Assembly (NCBI GenBank): GCA_034433995.1 | Contig: DAOTZU010000285.1 | Span: 1-17,993, forward strand | Length of the DNA: 17,993 nucleotides | Direction: 5' to 3' | Source: DAOTZU01 sp034433995 | Lineage (GTDB): Bacteria; Chloroflexota; Anaerolineae; UBA1429 | Part shown: one piece after another, positions 6,733-13,279 of the stretch | Layout of the letters: each line of letters opens with the position of its first letter | Position numbering within the stretch: position 1 is the stretch's first letter | The notes under the pieces: model-generated | What the model saw: the letters and a program-made list of their open reading frames with translations, nothing else | Database searches by the model: none | Told to the model about the DNA's origin: nothing | Made by a program: the position numbers and the translations under genes

Positions 6733-7844
6733 TGCCTGACGAACTTCCCGTCAGCATCTATTTTGTCTGGCAATGGTGGGAGGAGCACTACCAGCGGGCC
6801 CGCGGCCGGCCGGCGCGCATTGATTTCGACTGGCTGGACGAGACCTACCTGGGGCGGCAACGTTTTCTGTACGAACATTTCGGTGAGTTTGGCATCGGCC
6901 AGGAGGCGCCAGAGCTGGACCGGGCCTTTGTCTCTAAAATCATGCCCTTCCACACCGAGATTGTGCCCGTCTGCATGGGCATGAAGGCCAAGATCAAAGC
7001 GGTGGGCGGCTACACGTGGGAGCCGCTGGCCGAGGAGCGCCTGCGCCGGCTCGCACCGGTGGACATGGCCCAAACGCCCATCGCCGAGCTGATCTTGCGC
7101 GAGCGGGAACAGCGCCTGGCCCGCTACGGCATCGCCACCCAGCAGATCGACCTCGGCAGCCCGGCCAACAACGCCTTTATGCTGCGGGGGCCCGAGTTCT
7201 ATGCTGACCTCCTGGCGGACCCGGCCTTTGCCCGGCATTACCTTGAGGCCATCACCGAATCCATCTGCCTGGCCTATCGTTTTATCAGCCAAGTGTTCGG
7301 CCCGATGGACGGCTTCCCCTTGGGCAATTGCAACGTGGTGATGATGTCGCCTGCGGTGTATGCCGAGGTGGTGCGCCCCTTTGACATTCGCTGTGTGGCG
7401 TATGCCGCCCAATATAACAACCAGCCGCCCCATTGCGACCTGCACCATTGTAACGTCAAGACGGAGCCTTTCGCCGAGGTCTACAGCGCCATCCCCGGCC
7501 TAAGCAGTCTGCAGGGCTCGTATCTCTCCGACATCCGCAAAATCCACCAGGTGATCCCCGGCATCCCCTTCTCGGCCATGGTCAACCCGGTAGATCTGCT
7601 CACCAAGCCCGCCGCCCAGGTGGATCGCGACCTGGAGCGGTGCCTGGCCGATGGCGCCCACGACCTGGCTATTTGGGATATTGACCCGCGCTACGGTCCC
7701 GCCGAGATGATGGGCCTTCTGCGGCGCATCCAGGCCATCGCCGCCCGCCATGGCCGCCGCCCTGTTTTCTCTGTCATCCCCATTACCTGGGAAGAGATGG
7801 ATTGGGAGTTCCCCCGTTACCGCAGTGATTTCGTTCTCAAGTAG
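6732..7844 (+). CDS. uroporphyrinogen decarboxylase (UroD/MtaA)-fold protein, function unknown
   Basis: A 370-residue protein that looks like the UroD superfamily, which includes heme-pathway decarboxylases and corrinoid-dependent methyltransferases (MtaA, CmuA). Supporting features are the mid-protein FGPMDGFPLGNCNVVMMSP core and a C-terminal half ending in a TIM-barrel-like segment. A striking H234-C235-x2-H238-H239-C240 cluster sits where UroD-type methyltransferases carry metal-binding His/Cys residues; it could bind zinc. ATG 6732 overlaps the stop of the SIS gene by one base. No corrinoid protein gene is adjacent, so a true methyl-transfer role is unproven. Classical heme biosynthesis is unlikely, given the extra length and the neighbourhood. 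Confidence 0.6.
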   Translation: MPDELPVSIYFVWQWWEEHYQRARGRPARIDFDWLDETYLGRQRFLYEHFGEFGIGQEAPELDRAFVSKIMPFHTEIVPVCMGMKAKIKAVGGYTWEPLAEERLRRLAPVDMAQTPIAELILREREQRLARYGIATQQIDLGSPANNAFMLRGPEFYADLLADPAFARHYLEAITESICLAYRFISQVFGPMDGFPLGNCNVVMMSPAVYAEVVRPFDIRCVAYAAQYNNQPPHCDLHHCNVKTEPFAEVYSAIPGLSSLQGSYLSDIRKIHQVIPGIPFSAMVNPVDLLTKPAAQVDRDLERCLADGAHDLAIWDIDPRYGPAEMMGLLRRIQAIAARHGRRPVFSVIPITWEEMDWEFPRYRSDFVLK

Positions 7845-7926
7845 TGCGGCCGGTCTTTTGCCCTCCTCGGCCCCAAGAAATTTGCGCGCCAATGCGACTT
7901 TTGTCGTATCCGATTGGCTCCCCTCA

Positions 7927-7935
7927 TGCTATAGT
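7927..7935 (+). promoter_or_regulatory. extended -10 promoter candidate, possibly giving a leaderless mRNA
   Basis: TGCTATAGT is an extended -10 element (TGn-TATAGT). It lies only five bases before the ferredoxin ATG at 7941, so transcription would begin at or next to the start codon. No -35 box is at 17 bases; TTGTCG at 7901 leaves 23. The rest of 7845-7940 shows no terminator or other element that I can support. Confidence 0.4.
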
Positions 7936-7940
7936 AGGGC

Positions 7941-8252
7941 ATGAACAGCGAAAATGCCCTGGGAGAAAGGGATCGAGGCATCGAGGCCGGGCCCCAGCTC
8001 AACGAGGAACTCTGCAACCTGTGCGACCTGTGCGTAGAGGTCTGCCCGACAGGTTCCTGGCACTTGGACGAGGGCGAGCTTCTCTGGGAAGGCGAGGAGA
8101 CCTGCCAGGGCTGTTGCCAATGTGCCGAGATTTGCCCCCAGGAAGCCATCTTCTGCTCTTTTTACATCGTTTGGGAGGACGACGCAGAGGGGGAGGACCT
8201 CTCTGCCCCCGAAGGAGGGGATCGTGCTGGATCAATTCATCTACCTGGATAA
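7941..8252 (+). CDS. 2[4Fe-4S] ferredoxin
   Basis: A 103-residue protein with two cluster-binding motifs: CNLCDLCVEVCP (about residues 25-36) and CQGCCQCAEICP (about 55-66). The first 20 residues and last 30 are acidic and not part of the fold. An in-frame TAG at 7935 forces the start at 7941, which has no Shine-Dalgarno site. It overlaps the next gene by 29 bases. It probably supplies low-potential electrons to the Fe-S or sulfur chemistry of this operon; that role is inferred from position. The second motif has an extra adjacent cysteine (C-x2-C-C), which may be a non-ligand. Confidence 0.9.
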   Translation: MNSENALGERDRGIEAGPQLNEELCNLCDLCVEVCPTGSWHLDEGELLWEGEETCQGCCQCAEICPQEAIFCSFYIVWEDDAEGEDLSAPEGGDRAGSIHLPG

Positions 8253-9387
8253 CGCGGCCACCACCCGCCTGGATGAGCGCGTCTTGGAGGCGATGCGGCC
8301 CTACTTTTTCGAGACCTATGCCGTGGCCACCTCACAGTTCGGCTACTCCCTCGGCACCGATGCCAGGGATGCCCTGGAAAAGGCCCGCGCCGAGGTGGCC
8401 CAGGCCATGGGTGCCGCGCCGGAGGAGCTGATCTTTACCTCAGGCGAGACCGAGTCGAGCAACATGGCCTTGAAGGGCGTGGCCTTGGCCCTGGGCGAAA
8501 AAAAGGGCAAACACATCATCACCAGCCGCATCGAGGATTTCCCCGTGCTCCATAGCGCCCGCGCCCTGGAGAAACAGGGCTACCGGGTCACCTATCTCGA
8601 TGTGGATGCCGAAGGTCGGGTGGATCCGGAACAGCTGCGCCGGGCCATCACCCCGCAGACCATCTTGGTCTCGGTGCAGGCCGCCAACCAGGAGATCGGC
8701 ACGCTGCAGGATCTGCAGGCCATCGGCGCCATCTGTCGCGAGCAGGGGGTGCTGTTCCACACCGATGCCACCCACGCCTTCCCGCGCATTCCCCTGGACA
8801 TGCGCCACGTGCCGGTGGATCTGATGACGGTGACCGCCCATCTGATCCACGGCCCCAAGGGGATCGGCGGGCTGTATGTGCGCCAAGGGACCCCCCTGGC
8901 CAAGTGGATGGACGGCGGGTTCCAGGAATTTAACCTGCGGGCCGGCGTGGAGAACATCCCCGGCGCGGTGGGCTTTGCCAAGGCGGTGGAACTGGTGACG
9001 CCGGAGGAGACGGCCCGGCTACAAAGGATGCGCGACCGCCTGACGGCGCGGCTCTTGCAGATCCCCCACGCCCAGCTGAACGGTCACCCCACGCTGCGCC
9101 TGCCACAGAACACCAACGTCTCTTTCCGTTTTGTGGAGGGCGAATCCATCCTCTTGCACCTGGACATGCGCGGCTTTGCCGTGAGCACAGGCTCGGCTTG
9201 TTTCAGCCGGTCGCTGGAGGCAAGCCACGTCATCCTGGGCATCGGCGGCAACCACGAACGGGCCCACGGTTCGGTGCGGTTGACCTTGGGCCGTTTCAAC
9301 CGCGAGGAGGATGTGGACGCGGTGGCGGAGGCCCTCGCAGAAGTGATCGCCAATTTGCGGGCCATCAGCCCGTTGGGAAAGGAGTAA
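8224..9387 (+). CDS. NifS/IscS-family protein lacking the PLP lysine (pseudo-desulfurase)
   Basis: A 387-residue protein that aligns with class I cysteine desulfurases throughout: DNAATT near the N-terminus, TSGETESSN (72-80), NQEIG (155-159), D181 for the PLP ring nitrogen, GPKGIGGLYVR (210-220), and the cysteine loop GSACFSRSLEAS with C326. The Schiff-base lysine of the usual HK-x-x-GPKG motif is replaced by leucine (H206-L207; codon CTG at 8842). The PLP-stacking histidine after the conserved Glu is Asp105. The phosphate-side Thr in the usual RxGT motif is Val242. PLP catalysis is therefore unlikely, while the sulfur-carrying cysteine is kept. The start is GTG 8224 with AAGGAGGGG 5 bases away, inside the ferredoxin gene. 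IscU follows after 6 bases. Confidence 0.9.
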   Translation: MLDQFIYLDNAATTRLDERVLEAMRPYFFETYAVATSQFGYSLGTDARDALEKARAEVAQAMGAAPEELIFTSGETESSNMALKGVALALGEKKGKHIITSRIEDFPVLHSARALEKQGYRVTYLDVDAEGRVDPEQLRRAITPQTILVSVQAANQEIGTLQDLQAIGAICREQGVLFHTDATHAFPRIPLDMRHVPVDLMTVTAHLIHGPKGIGGLYVRQGTPLAKWMDGGFQEFNLRAGVENIPGAVGFAKAVELVTPEETARLQRMRDRLTARLLQIPHAQLNGHPTLRLPQNTNVSFRFVEGESILLHLDMRGFAVSTGSACFSRSLEASHVILGIGGNHERAHGSVRLTLGRFNREEDVDAVAEALAEVIANLRAISPLGKE

Positions 9388-9393
9388 AGGACC

Positions 9394-10029
9394 ATGCCAT
9401 TGCCCTATAGTGAGAAGGTCATGGAACATTTCAAGCACCCCCGCAATGTGGGGCGCATCGAGGATGCTGACGCCAAGGCTGTAGAGGGCAGCCCTGCTTG
9501 CGGCGATATGGTGGCCGTCTATCTGAAGGTGGACGAGGCCACCCAGCGCATCACCGATGTCAAGTTCGAATCCTATGGCTGCGCCTCCAACATCGCCACA
9601 GGCTCCATCATCACCGAGCTGGCCAAGGGCAAAACCCTGGAGGAGGCCAAGAACATCACCTGGCAACAGGCGGCGGAGGCGCTGGGCGGGCTGCCGCCCA
9701 TCAAGACCCATTGTTCCGTATTGGCGGTGGACGGCCTGCGCTCCGCCATCCAAAACTATGAGGAGCGCCACGGCCTGGTGAAGGAGCGCGTCCCCACCAC
9801 CGTGGAAGAGATCCGCCGGCGGCTCAAGCATGTGATGAACCCCGTGGTGGGGTTGGATATCGTGCGCACCAAGTTGGTGCAAAGCATCGAGTTCAACGAG
9901 GGCACCGTGCGGGTGGTGGTGGACCTGCCGGCCGATCACCAGTTCGCCCACAATATCAAAGAAGACATCATCGAAAGGATCTCTCCTTTGTGGGATGTGC
10001 AGCAGGTGGTGGTGGAATTTACCGAGTGA
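9394..10029 (+). CDS. IscU Fe-S scaffold fused to a DUF59 (MIP18/SufT-like) domain
   Basis: A 211-residue protein. Residues 1 to about 130 are an IscU/NifU N-terminal scaffold with all cluster ligands: C36 and D38 in SPACGD, C63 in YGCASN, and H106/C107 in KTHCSVLA. Residues about 136-210 match the DUF59 fold (MNPVVGLDIV..., ending VQQVVVEF). DUF59 proteins assist Fe-S cluster delivery. The reactive cysteine often present in DUF59 is absent; the equivalent loop reads LPADHQFAH. The IscU domain builds [2Fe-2S] clusters on sulfur from a desulfurase, here the lysine-less NifS homologue. This domain pairing is unusual; a C-terminal Nfu domain (CxxC) is the common partner and is not present here. 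Confidence 0.85.
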   Translation: MPLPYSEKVMEHFKHPRNVGRIEDADAKAVEGSPACGDMVAVYLKVDEATQRITDVKFESYGCASNIATGSIITELAKGKTLEEAKNITWQQAAEALGGLPPIKTHCSVLAVDGLRSAIQNYEERHGLVKERVPTTVEEIRRRLKHVMNPVVGLDIVRTKLVQSIEFNEGTVRVVVDLPADHQFAHNIKEDIIERISPLWDVQQVVVEFTE

Positions 10030-10037
10030 GGTGTACA

Positions 10038-10259
10038 ATGGCCGAGATCAAAGTGGATGTGCGTGGGCAGACCTGCCCGGTTCCGTTGGTGGAGATGCGT
10101 AAAGCGGTGCGTCGGGCCTCCCCCGGCGACCTGATCGAGATTGTGGGCACCCATCCGGCCTCCAAAAAAGAGATCCCGATGGCGGTGGAGGCCCTCAAAC
10201 TCGAACTGCTCAGCGTGGAAGGCTCGGACAACGATTGGACCATCCGCATTCGGCGGTAA
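10038..10259 (+). CDS. tusA: TusA-family sulfur carrier
   Basis: A 73-residue protein with the TusA signature: an N-terminal strand, then RGQTCPVPLVEMRKAV with the persulfide-forming C13 in the CPxP motif, and a closing WTIRIRR strand. TusA carries sulfane sulfur from a desulfurase or rhodanese to acceptors such as TusD/DsrE proteins or molybdopterin synthesis. A GAGGTG site precedes ATG 10038, eight bases after the iscU stop. Being next to dsrE2 is a common arrangement in sulfur-metabolising microbes. Confidence 0.92.
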   Translation: MAEIKVDVRGQTCPVPLVEMRKAVRRASPGDLIEIVGTHPASKKEIPMAVEALKLELLSVEGSDNDWTIRIRR

Positions 10260-10268
10260 GGAGGTACC

Positions 10269-10688
10269 ATGGCGGAGCGGGCAACCATCATCTTGCATAG
10301 TGGCGATATGGACAAGTTGTACAGCGCGTTGATCATCGGCAACGGCGCCCTCTCCATGGGGATGGAGGTCTCGATCTTTTTCACCTTTTGGGGCTTGCAG
10401 CGCCTGCAAAAGAGTGGCCTGGAGAAGGGTCCCCTTTCGAAGATGCATCTGCTGGGCCTGGGCAAGTGGATGATCAACCGCCGCATGAACAAGGCCAAGG
10501 TGGCCTCGCTGGAGAAGCTGATGGCCGATTTCAAGGACCTGGGCGGCAAGATCATCGCCTGCGAGATGACCATGGAGATCATGGGGCTCAAAAAAGAGGA
10601 CCTGCGCGAGGATTGGATTGATGCCTACGGAGCTGTGGGCACCTACATCCAGGAGGCCCGCACATCCGCCATCACCCTGTTCATCTGA
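10269..10688 (+). CDS. dsrE2: DsrE2-like sulfur-transfer protein
   Basis: A 139-residue DsrE/DsrF/DsrH-like protein. The FFTFWGL segment (37-43) and CEMTMEIMGLKKEDL (98-112) are typical of DsrE2; C98 is the expected persulfide cysteine. DsrE2 proteins trade sulfur with TusA. The N-terminal part contains a hydrophobic stretch, and DsrE2 proteins are often membrane associated. AAGGAGGT at 10258-10265 is only three bases before ATG 10269. Confidence 0.88.
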   Translation: MAERATIILHSGDMDKLYSALIIGNGALSMGMEVSIFFTFWGLQRLQKSGLEKGPLSKMHLLGLGKWMINRRMNKAKVASLEKLMADFKDLGGKIIACEMTMEIMGLKKEDLREDWIDAYGAVGTYIQEARTSAITLFI

Positions 10689-10695
10689 GGTGCAA

Positions 10696-11430
10696 ATGAA
10701 ACTCTCGCGGCGCAGTCTCATCGCTTGGTTGGGCGCGGTGATGGCCTCCATCGCCGCCGCCTGTGGCCTCAAAACCGATGGGCCCGGCGGGGAGGAGGGG
10801 TTGCCGGTGACCCCCTCGCGCCCGATCTTGACCAACGAGAATAGCCCGGCCATCAAGCCCCACTGGAACGTGCGGTTTATCCGCCCCTTTGAGGCCTTGG
10901 ATCGGGATCGTTGGCGGCTCAAGATCGAGGGCTTGGTGGAGCGCCCGCTGGAGCTGGGCTTGGCAGAGATCCAGGCTTTGCCCAGCATCGTCCAGAATTC
11001 GCGGCTGGTGTGCGTGGAGGGATGGTCCAGCCGGGCAGAGTGGGTGGGTTTCACCTTCCAGACCTTGGTGGACCTGGTGAAACCCAAACCCGAGGCCCAA
11101 TGGGTCTATTTCGAGTGCGCCGACGGCTATTACGAGGTGCTCTCGTTGGCCGAGCTGTTGCAGCCGCGGGTCTTGTTCGCCTACAAAATGGATGGCGAGC
11201 TCTTGCCCGACAAATTCGGCGCGCCCTTGCGTTTAATCATGCCCGACCGTTACGGCTACAAAGGGCCCAAGACCATCCTCAAGATGCGCTTTCAAGAAAA
11301 GGGCGGCAGGGGGTATTGGTCCACCGTGGGCCCGTACACCCGCGATGGGGCGATCGAGCCCGGCGTGGATCGTCCCTTGGATCTGGGCGGCCGGCGCGAG
11401 ATCAAAGGCGGCGAGGTGACCGAGTACTAG
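10696..11430 (+). CDS. exported molybdopterin oxidoreductase (sulfite oxidase/MsrP fold), likely lipoprotein
   Basis: A 244-residue protein of the oxidoreductase molybdopterin-binding family. The N-terminus has a twin-arginine motif (SRRSLIAWL, R5-R6) and a lipobox-like end SIAAAC (C23), so it is probably exported folded by Tat and anchored as a lipoprotein. The molybdenum-ligating cysteine is C106 in LVCVEGWSS, and the C-terminal half carries the conserved FGAPLRL...YKGPK region. Relatives include MsrP (methionine sulfoxide reductase), sulfite dehydrogenase SorA and plant sulfite oxidase. No MsrQ or cytochrome gene is adjacent. Position behind tusA and dsrE2 suggests a sulfur substrate, but this is inference. 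Confidence 0.85.
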   Translation: MKLSRRSLIAWLGAVMASIAAACGLKTDGPGGEEGLPVTPSRPILTNENSPAIKPHWNVRFIRPFEALDRDRWRLKIEGLVERPLELGLAEIQALPSIVQNSRLVCVEGWSSRAEWVGFTFQTLVDLVKPKPEAQWVYFECADGYYEVLSLAELLQPRVLFAYKMDGELLPDKFGAPLRLIMPDRYGYKGPKTILKMRFQEKGGRGYWSTVGPYTRDGAIEPGVDRPLDLGGRREIKGGEVTEY

Positions 11431-11446
11431 AAAAGGAGGTGGCACA

Positions 11447-11965
11447 ATGCGTCTCAAAGGCAAGCGGGTAGTGGTTCTGGTAGAGGATATGTACGAGGAT
11501 CCGGAACTATGGTACCCTTACTATCGGCTCCTGGAGGAGGGGGCCCAGGTCACCTTGGTGGGGCCTGAGGCCAAAACCTACACCAGCAAACACGGCTATC
11601 CGGCCAGGGCCGAGCTGGCCGCCAGCGAAGTGCGGGCGGAGGACGTGGACGCGGTGATCGTGCCCGGCGGGTTCGCGCCGGACCGGCTGCGGCGCTACGA
11701 CGAGATCCTGGCCCTGGTGCGGGGCGTCTGGGCCAAGGGGGGCGTGGTGGCCGCCATCTGCCACGCGGCGTGGGTGCCCATCTCGGCGGGGATCATGAAG
11801 GGCAGGCGCGCCACCTGCGTGCGGGCCATCAAGGATGACCTGGTGAACGCCGGGGCCACCTATCTGGATCAGGCGGTGGTGGTGGATGGCAAATTGATCA
11901 CCTCCCGCACCCCGGCGGATCTGCCCGCGTTTTTGCCGGCCATCATCGCGGCCCTCGGCGGCTGA
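11447..11965 (+). CDS. DJ-1/PfpI family protein
   Basis: A 172-residue protein of the PfpI type. The nucleophile elbow AAICHAAW holds C105-H106 and the conserved acidic residue is E13 in LVEDMYED. The VPGG segment near 72-75 and a C-terminal ITSRTPADLPAF region are family hallmarks. PfpI-like proteins act as deglycases, stress proteins or peptidases. AAGGAGGT at 11433-11440 precedes the start. It is the last gene of the operon; the next gene has its own promoter. Confidence 0.9.
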   Translation: MRLKGKRVVVLVEDMYEDPELWYPYYRLLEEGAQVTLVGPEAKTYTSKHGYPARAELAASEVRAEDVDAVIVPGGFAPDRLRRYDEILALVRGVWAKGGVVAAICHAAWVPISAGIMKGRRATCVRAIKDDLVNAGATYLDQAVVVDGKLITSRTPADLPAFLPAIIAALGG

Positions 11966-11968
11966 CCC

Positions 11969-11997
11969 TTGCCACGGATACCAAAAGACGCTATAAT
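11969..11997 (+). promoter_or_regulatory. promoter of the oxygen-defence group
   Basis: TTGCCA (11969-11974), 17 bases, TATAAT (11992-11997). It starts four bases past the PfpI stop. A short stem GCGCC/GGCGC (12032-12046) lies in the leader before GGGAGG at 12059-12064. Confidence 0.85.
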
Positions 11998-12068
11998 GTC
12001 ATTGAGAATGGGTCTCTTTAACTTACCCGACGCGCCAAAGAGGCGCCAAGACAACAAAGGGAGGCAAG

Positions 12069-12281
12069 ATGTTCCAACGCAACGAGGGACCGGTGGATCG
12101 TACGGTGCGCATCGTTTTGGGCGTGTTGCTGCTCTTGGTGGGGCTGTGGCTGCTGAACGGCCTCGGCGGGGCGGCGGGCGGGATCATCGTGGCGGTGATC
12201 GGCGCGATCTTGTTGATCACCGGCATCACGGGGTTCTGCGGCATCTATCGGCTTTTGGGCATCTCGACACTCAAGAAATAG
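12069..12281 (+). CDS. DUF2892 inner-membrane protein
   Basis: A 70-residue protein with the DUF2892 signature: N-terminal RNEGPVDRTVRIVLGVLLL, two hydrophobic helices (about 13-30 and 35-52) and a C-terminal GFCGIYRLLGI turn with one cysteine. Such domains occur alone or fused to rhodanese (as in YgaP) and often sit near sulfur or redox genes. GGGAGG is four bases before the ATG. The superoxide reductase gene begins 15 bases after its stop. Confidence 0.88.
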   Translation: MFQRNEGPVDRTVRIVLGVLLLLVGLWLLNGLGGAAGGIIVAVIGAILLITGITGFCGIYRLLGISTLKK

Positions 12282-12296
12282 TCAGGGAGGAAAAAC

Positions 12297-12689
12297 ATGG
12301 GTCTAGGAGAACTGGTACAGGCAGGCGATTGGAAAAAGGAAAAGCACGTGCCGGTGATCACGTGCCCCGAGACCGTCAAGGCGGGCGAGCTCTTTGAGGT
12401 CAAGGTCACCATCGGCGAGGAGATCGCCCACCCCAACACCACCGAACATCATATCAGTTGGATCAGCATCTATTTCCATCCGGAGGGGGACAAGTTTCCC
12501 CATCAGGTGGGCCATTATGAATTCTCGGCCCATGGCGAATCCACCGCTGGGCCGAACCAGGGGCCCGTCTACACCCATCACGGCGTGACGACCTGGCTCA
12601 AGATCAGCAAGCCGGGCACCTTGCATGCCCTGTCGTTTTGCAACATCCACGGCCTGTGGGAAAGCAGCAAGGCGGTCAGCGTCGGTTAG
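12297..12689 (+). CDS. sor: class II superoxide reductase (neelaredoxin)
   Basis: A 130-residue superoxide reductase, which reduces superoxide to hydrogen peroxide without making oxygen. It has only the catalytic Fe(His)4Cys centre: H17 in EKHVPV, H45 and H51 in AHPNTTEHH, and C115 and H118 in CNIHGLW. The catalytic E15-K16 pair is present. The N-terminal desulforedoxin centre of class I enzymes is absent. The start at 12297 follows GGGAGG. Electrons would normally come from rubredoxin, which is not encoded in this window. Confidence 0.95.
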   Translation: MGLGELVQAGDWKKEKHVPVITCPETVKAGELFEVKVTIGEEIAHPNTTEHHISWISIYFHPEGDKFPHQVGHYEFSAHGESTAGPNQGPVYTHHGVTTWLKISKPGTLHALSFCNIHGLWESSKAVSVG

Positions 12690-12700
12690 TGTTCGCTCCG

Positions 12701-12727
12701 GGAGACGCGGCATCTTGCCGCGTCTCC
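12701..12727 (+). terminator. hairpin after superoxide reductase
   Basis: A perfect 11-bp stem (GGAGACGCGGC/GCCGCGTCTCC) with loop ATCTT. It is followed by TGCATTATGG without a T run, so it may be a partial terminator or an mRNA-stabilising stem between superoxide reductase and the diiron protein. Confidence 0.55.
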
Positions 12728-12756
12728 TGCATTATGGATCATAAGAAAGGGTAAGG

Positions 12757-13239
12757 ATGAACATCAAAAAAGTCTACGAATATGCCCTGCAGCGAGAATA
12801 TGACGGGCGCGAATTCTTTCTTCGCAACGCCGAACGCACGGGCCATGCCGCCGCTGCGGGGGTCTTTCGCCGTTTGGCCGACGAGGAAGAAAAACACATC
12901 CGCTTCATCCAGGGCTTGCTCAACGCTCTGGAGGCCGGCCAGGAGGCAAGCGCCGCGACCCTCGAAGGAGAGGGTTTCTTCTCCCAACGGGCGGCGACGG
13001 AGATGCTGGACCAGACCTTGATTGAATCCATGATCCCCGATGTCACCGTGCTGCGCACCGCCTACCTGATCGAGCGGGACTTTGCCGAGTTCTATCAGAT
13101 GGCCGCCGACAAAGCCACGGGCGAGGCCAAGGCTGCCTTGACCAAGCTGGCCCAGTGGGAACGCGGCCACGAGCGCTTGTTCAAGGAACTCCATGACAAG
13201 GTCTTTCAACAGTACATGGAGATGCCCTGGGGCGGCTGA
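12757..13239 (+). CDS. rubrerythrin-like ferritin-fold diiron protein without rubredoxin domain
   Basis: A 160-residue four-helix protein. Predicted iron ligands fall on the expected helices: E19 region in REYDGREFF, E44-x2-H47 in DEEEKHIRF, E106/E111 in LIERDFAEFY, and E135-x2-H138 in WERGHERLF. Rubrerythrins reduce hydrogen peroxide in anaerobes; the C-terminal rubredoxin domain is missing here. Its place directly after superoxide reductase gives a sequential route of superoxide to peroxide to water. AAGGGTAAGG lies upstream of ATG. Confidence 0.88.
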   Translation: MNIKKVYEYALQREYDGREFFLRNAERTGHAAAAGVFRRLADEEEKHIRFIQGLLNALEAGQEASAATLEGEGFFSQRAATEMLDQTLIESMIPDVTVLRTAYLIERDFAEFYQMAADKATGEAKAALTKLAQWERGHERLFKELHDKVFQQYMEMPWGG

Positions 13240-13279
13240 GATCCCCTCAGCGCGAGGGCACGCGGAGCAGGGATAAGCC

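Noticed and set aside
8122..8223. N-terminal extension of the NifS-like protein from ATG 8122
   Set aside because: The extension lies wholly inside the ferredoxin gene in another frame; family members start just before DNAATT, and GTG 8224 has a strong ribosome-binding site.
7844..8431. 195-codon plus-strand frame over the ferredoxin and the start of the NifS homologue
   Set aside because: It would displace a ferredoxin with two perfect cluster motifs; the peptide is Pro/Arg-rich with no domain.
10035..10040. TACAAT box at the start codon of tusA
   Set aside because: No -35 element at 16-18 bases, and it lies within a tightly spaced operon; it is part of the ATG context.
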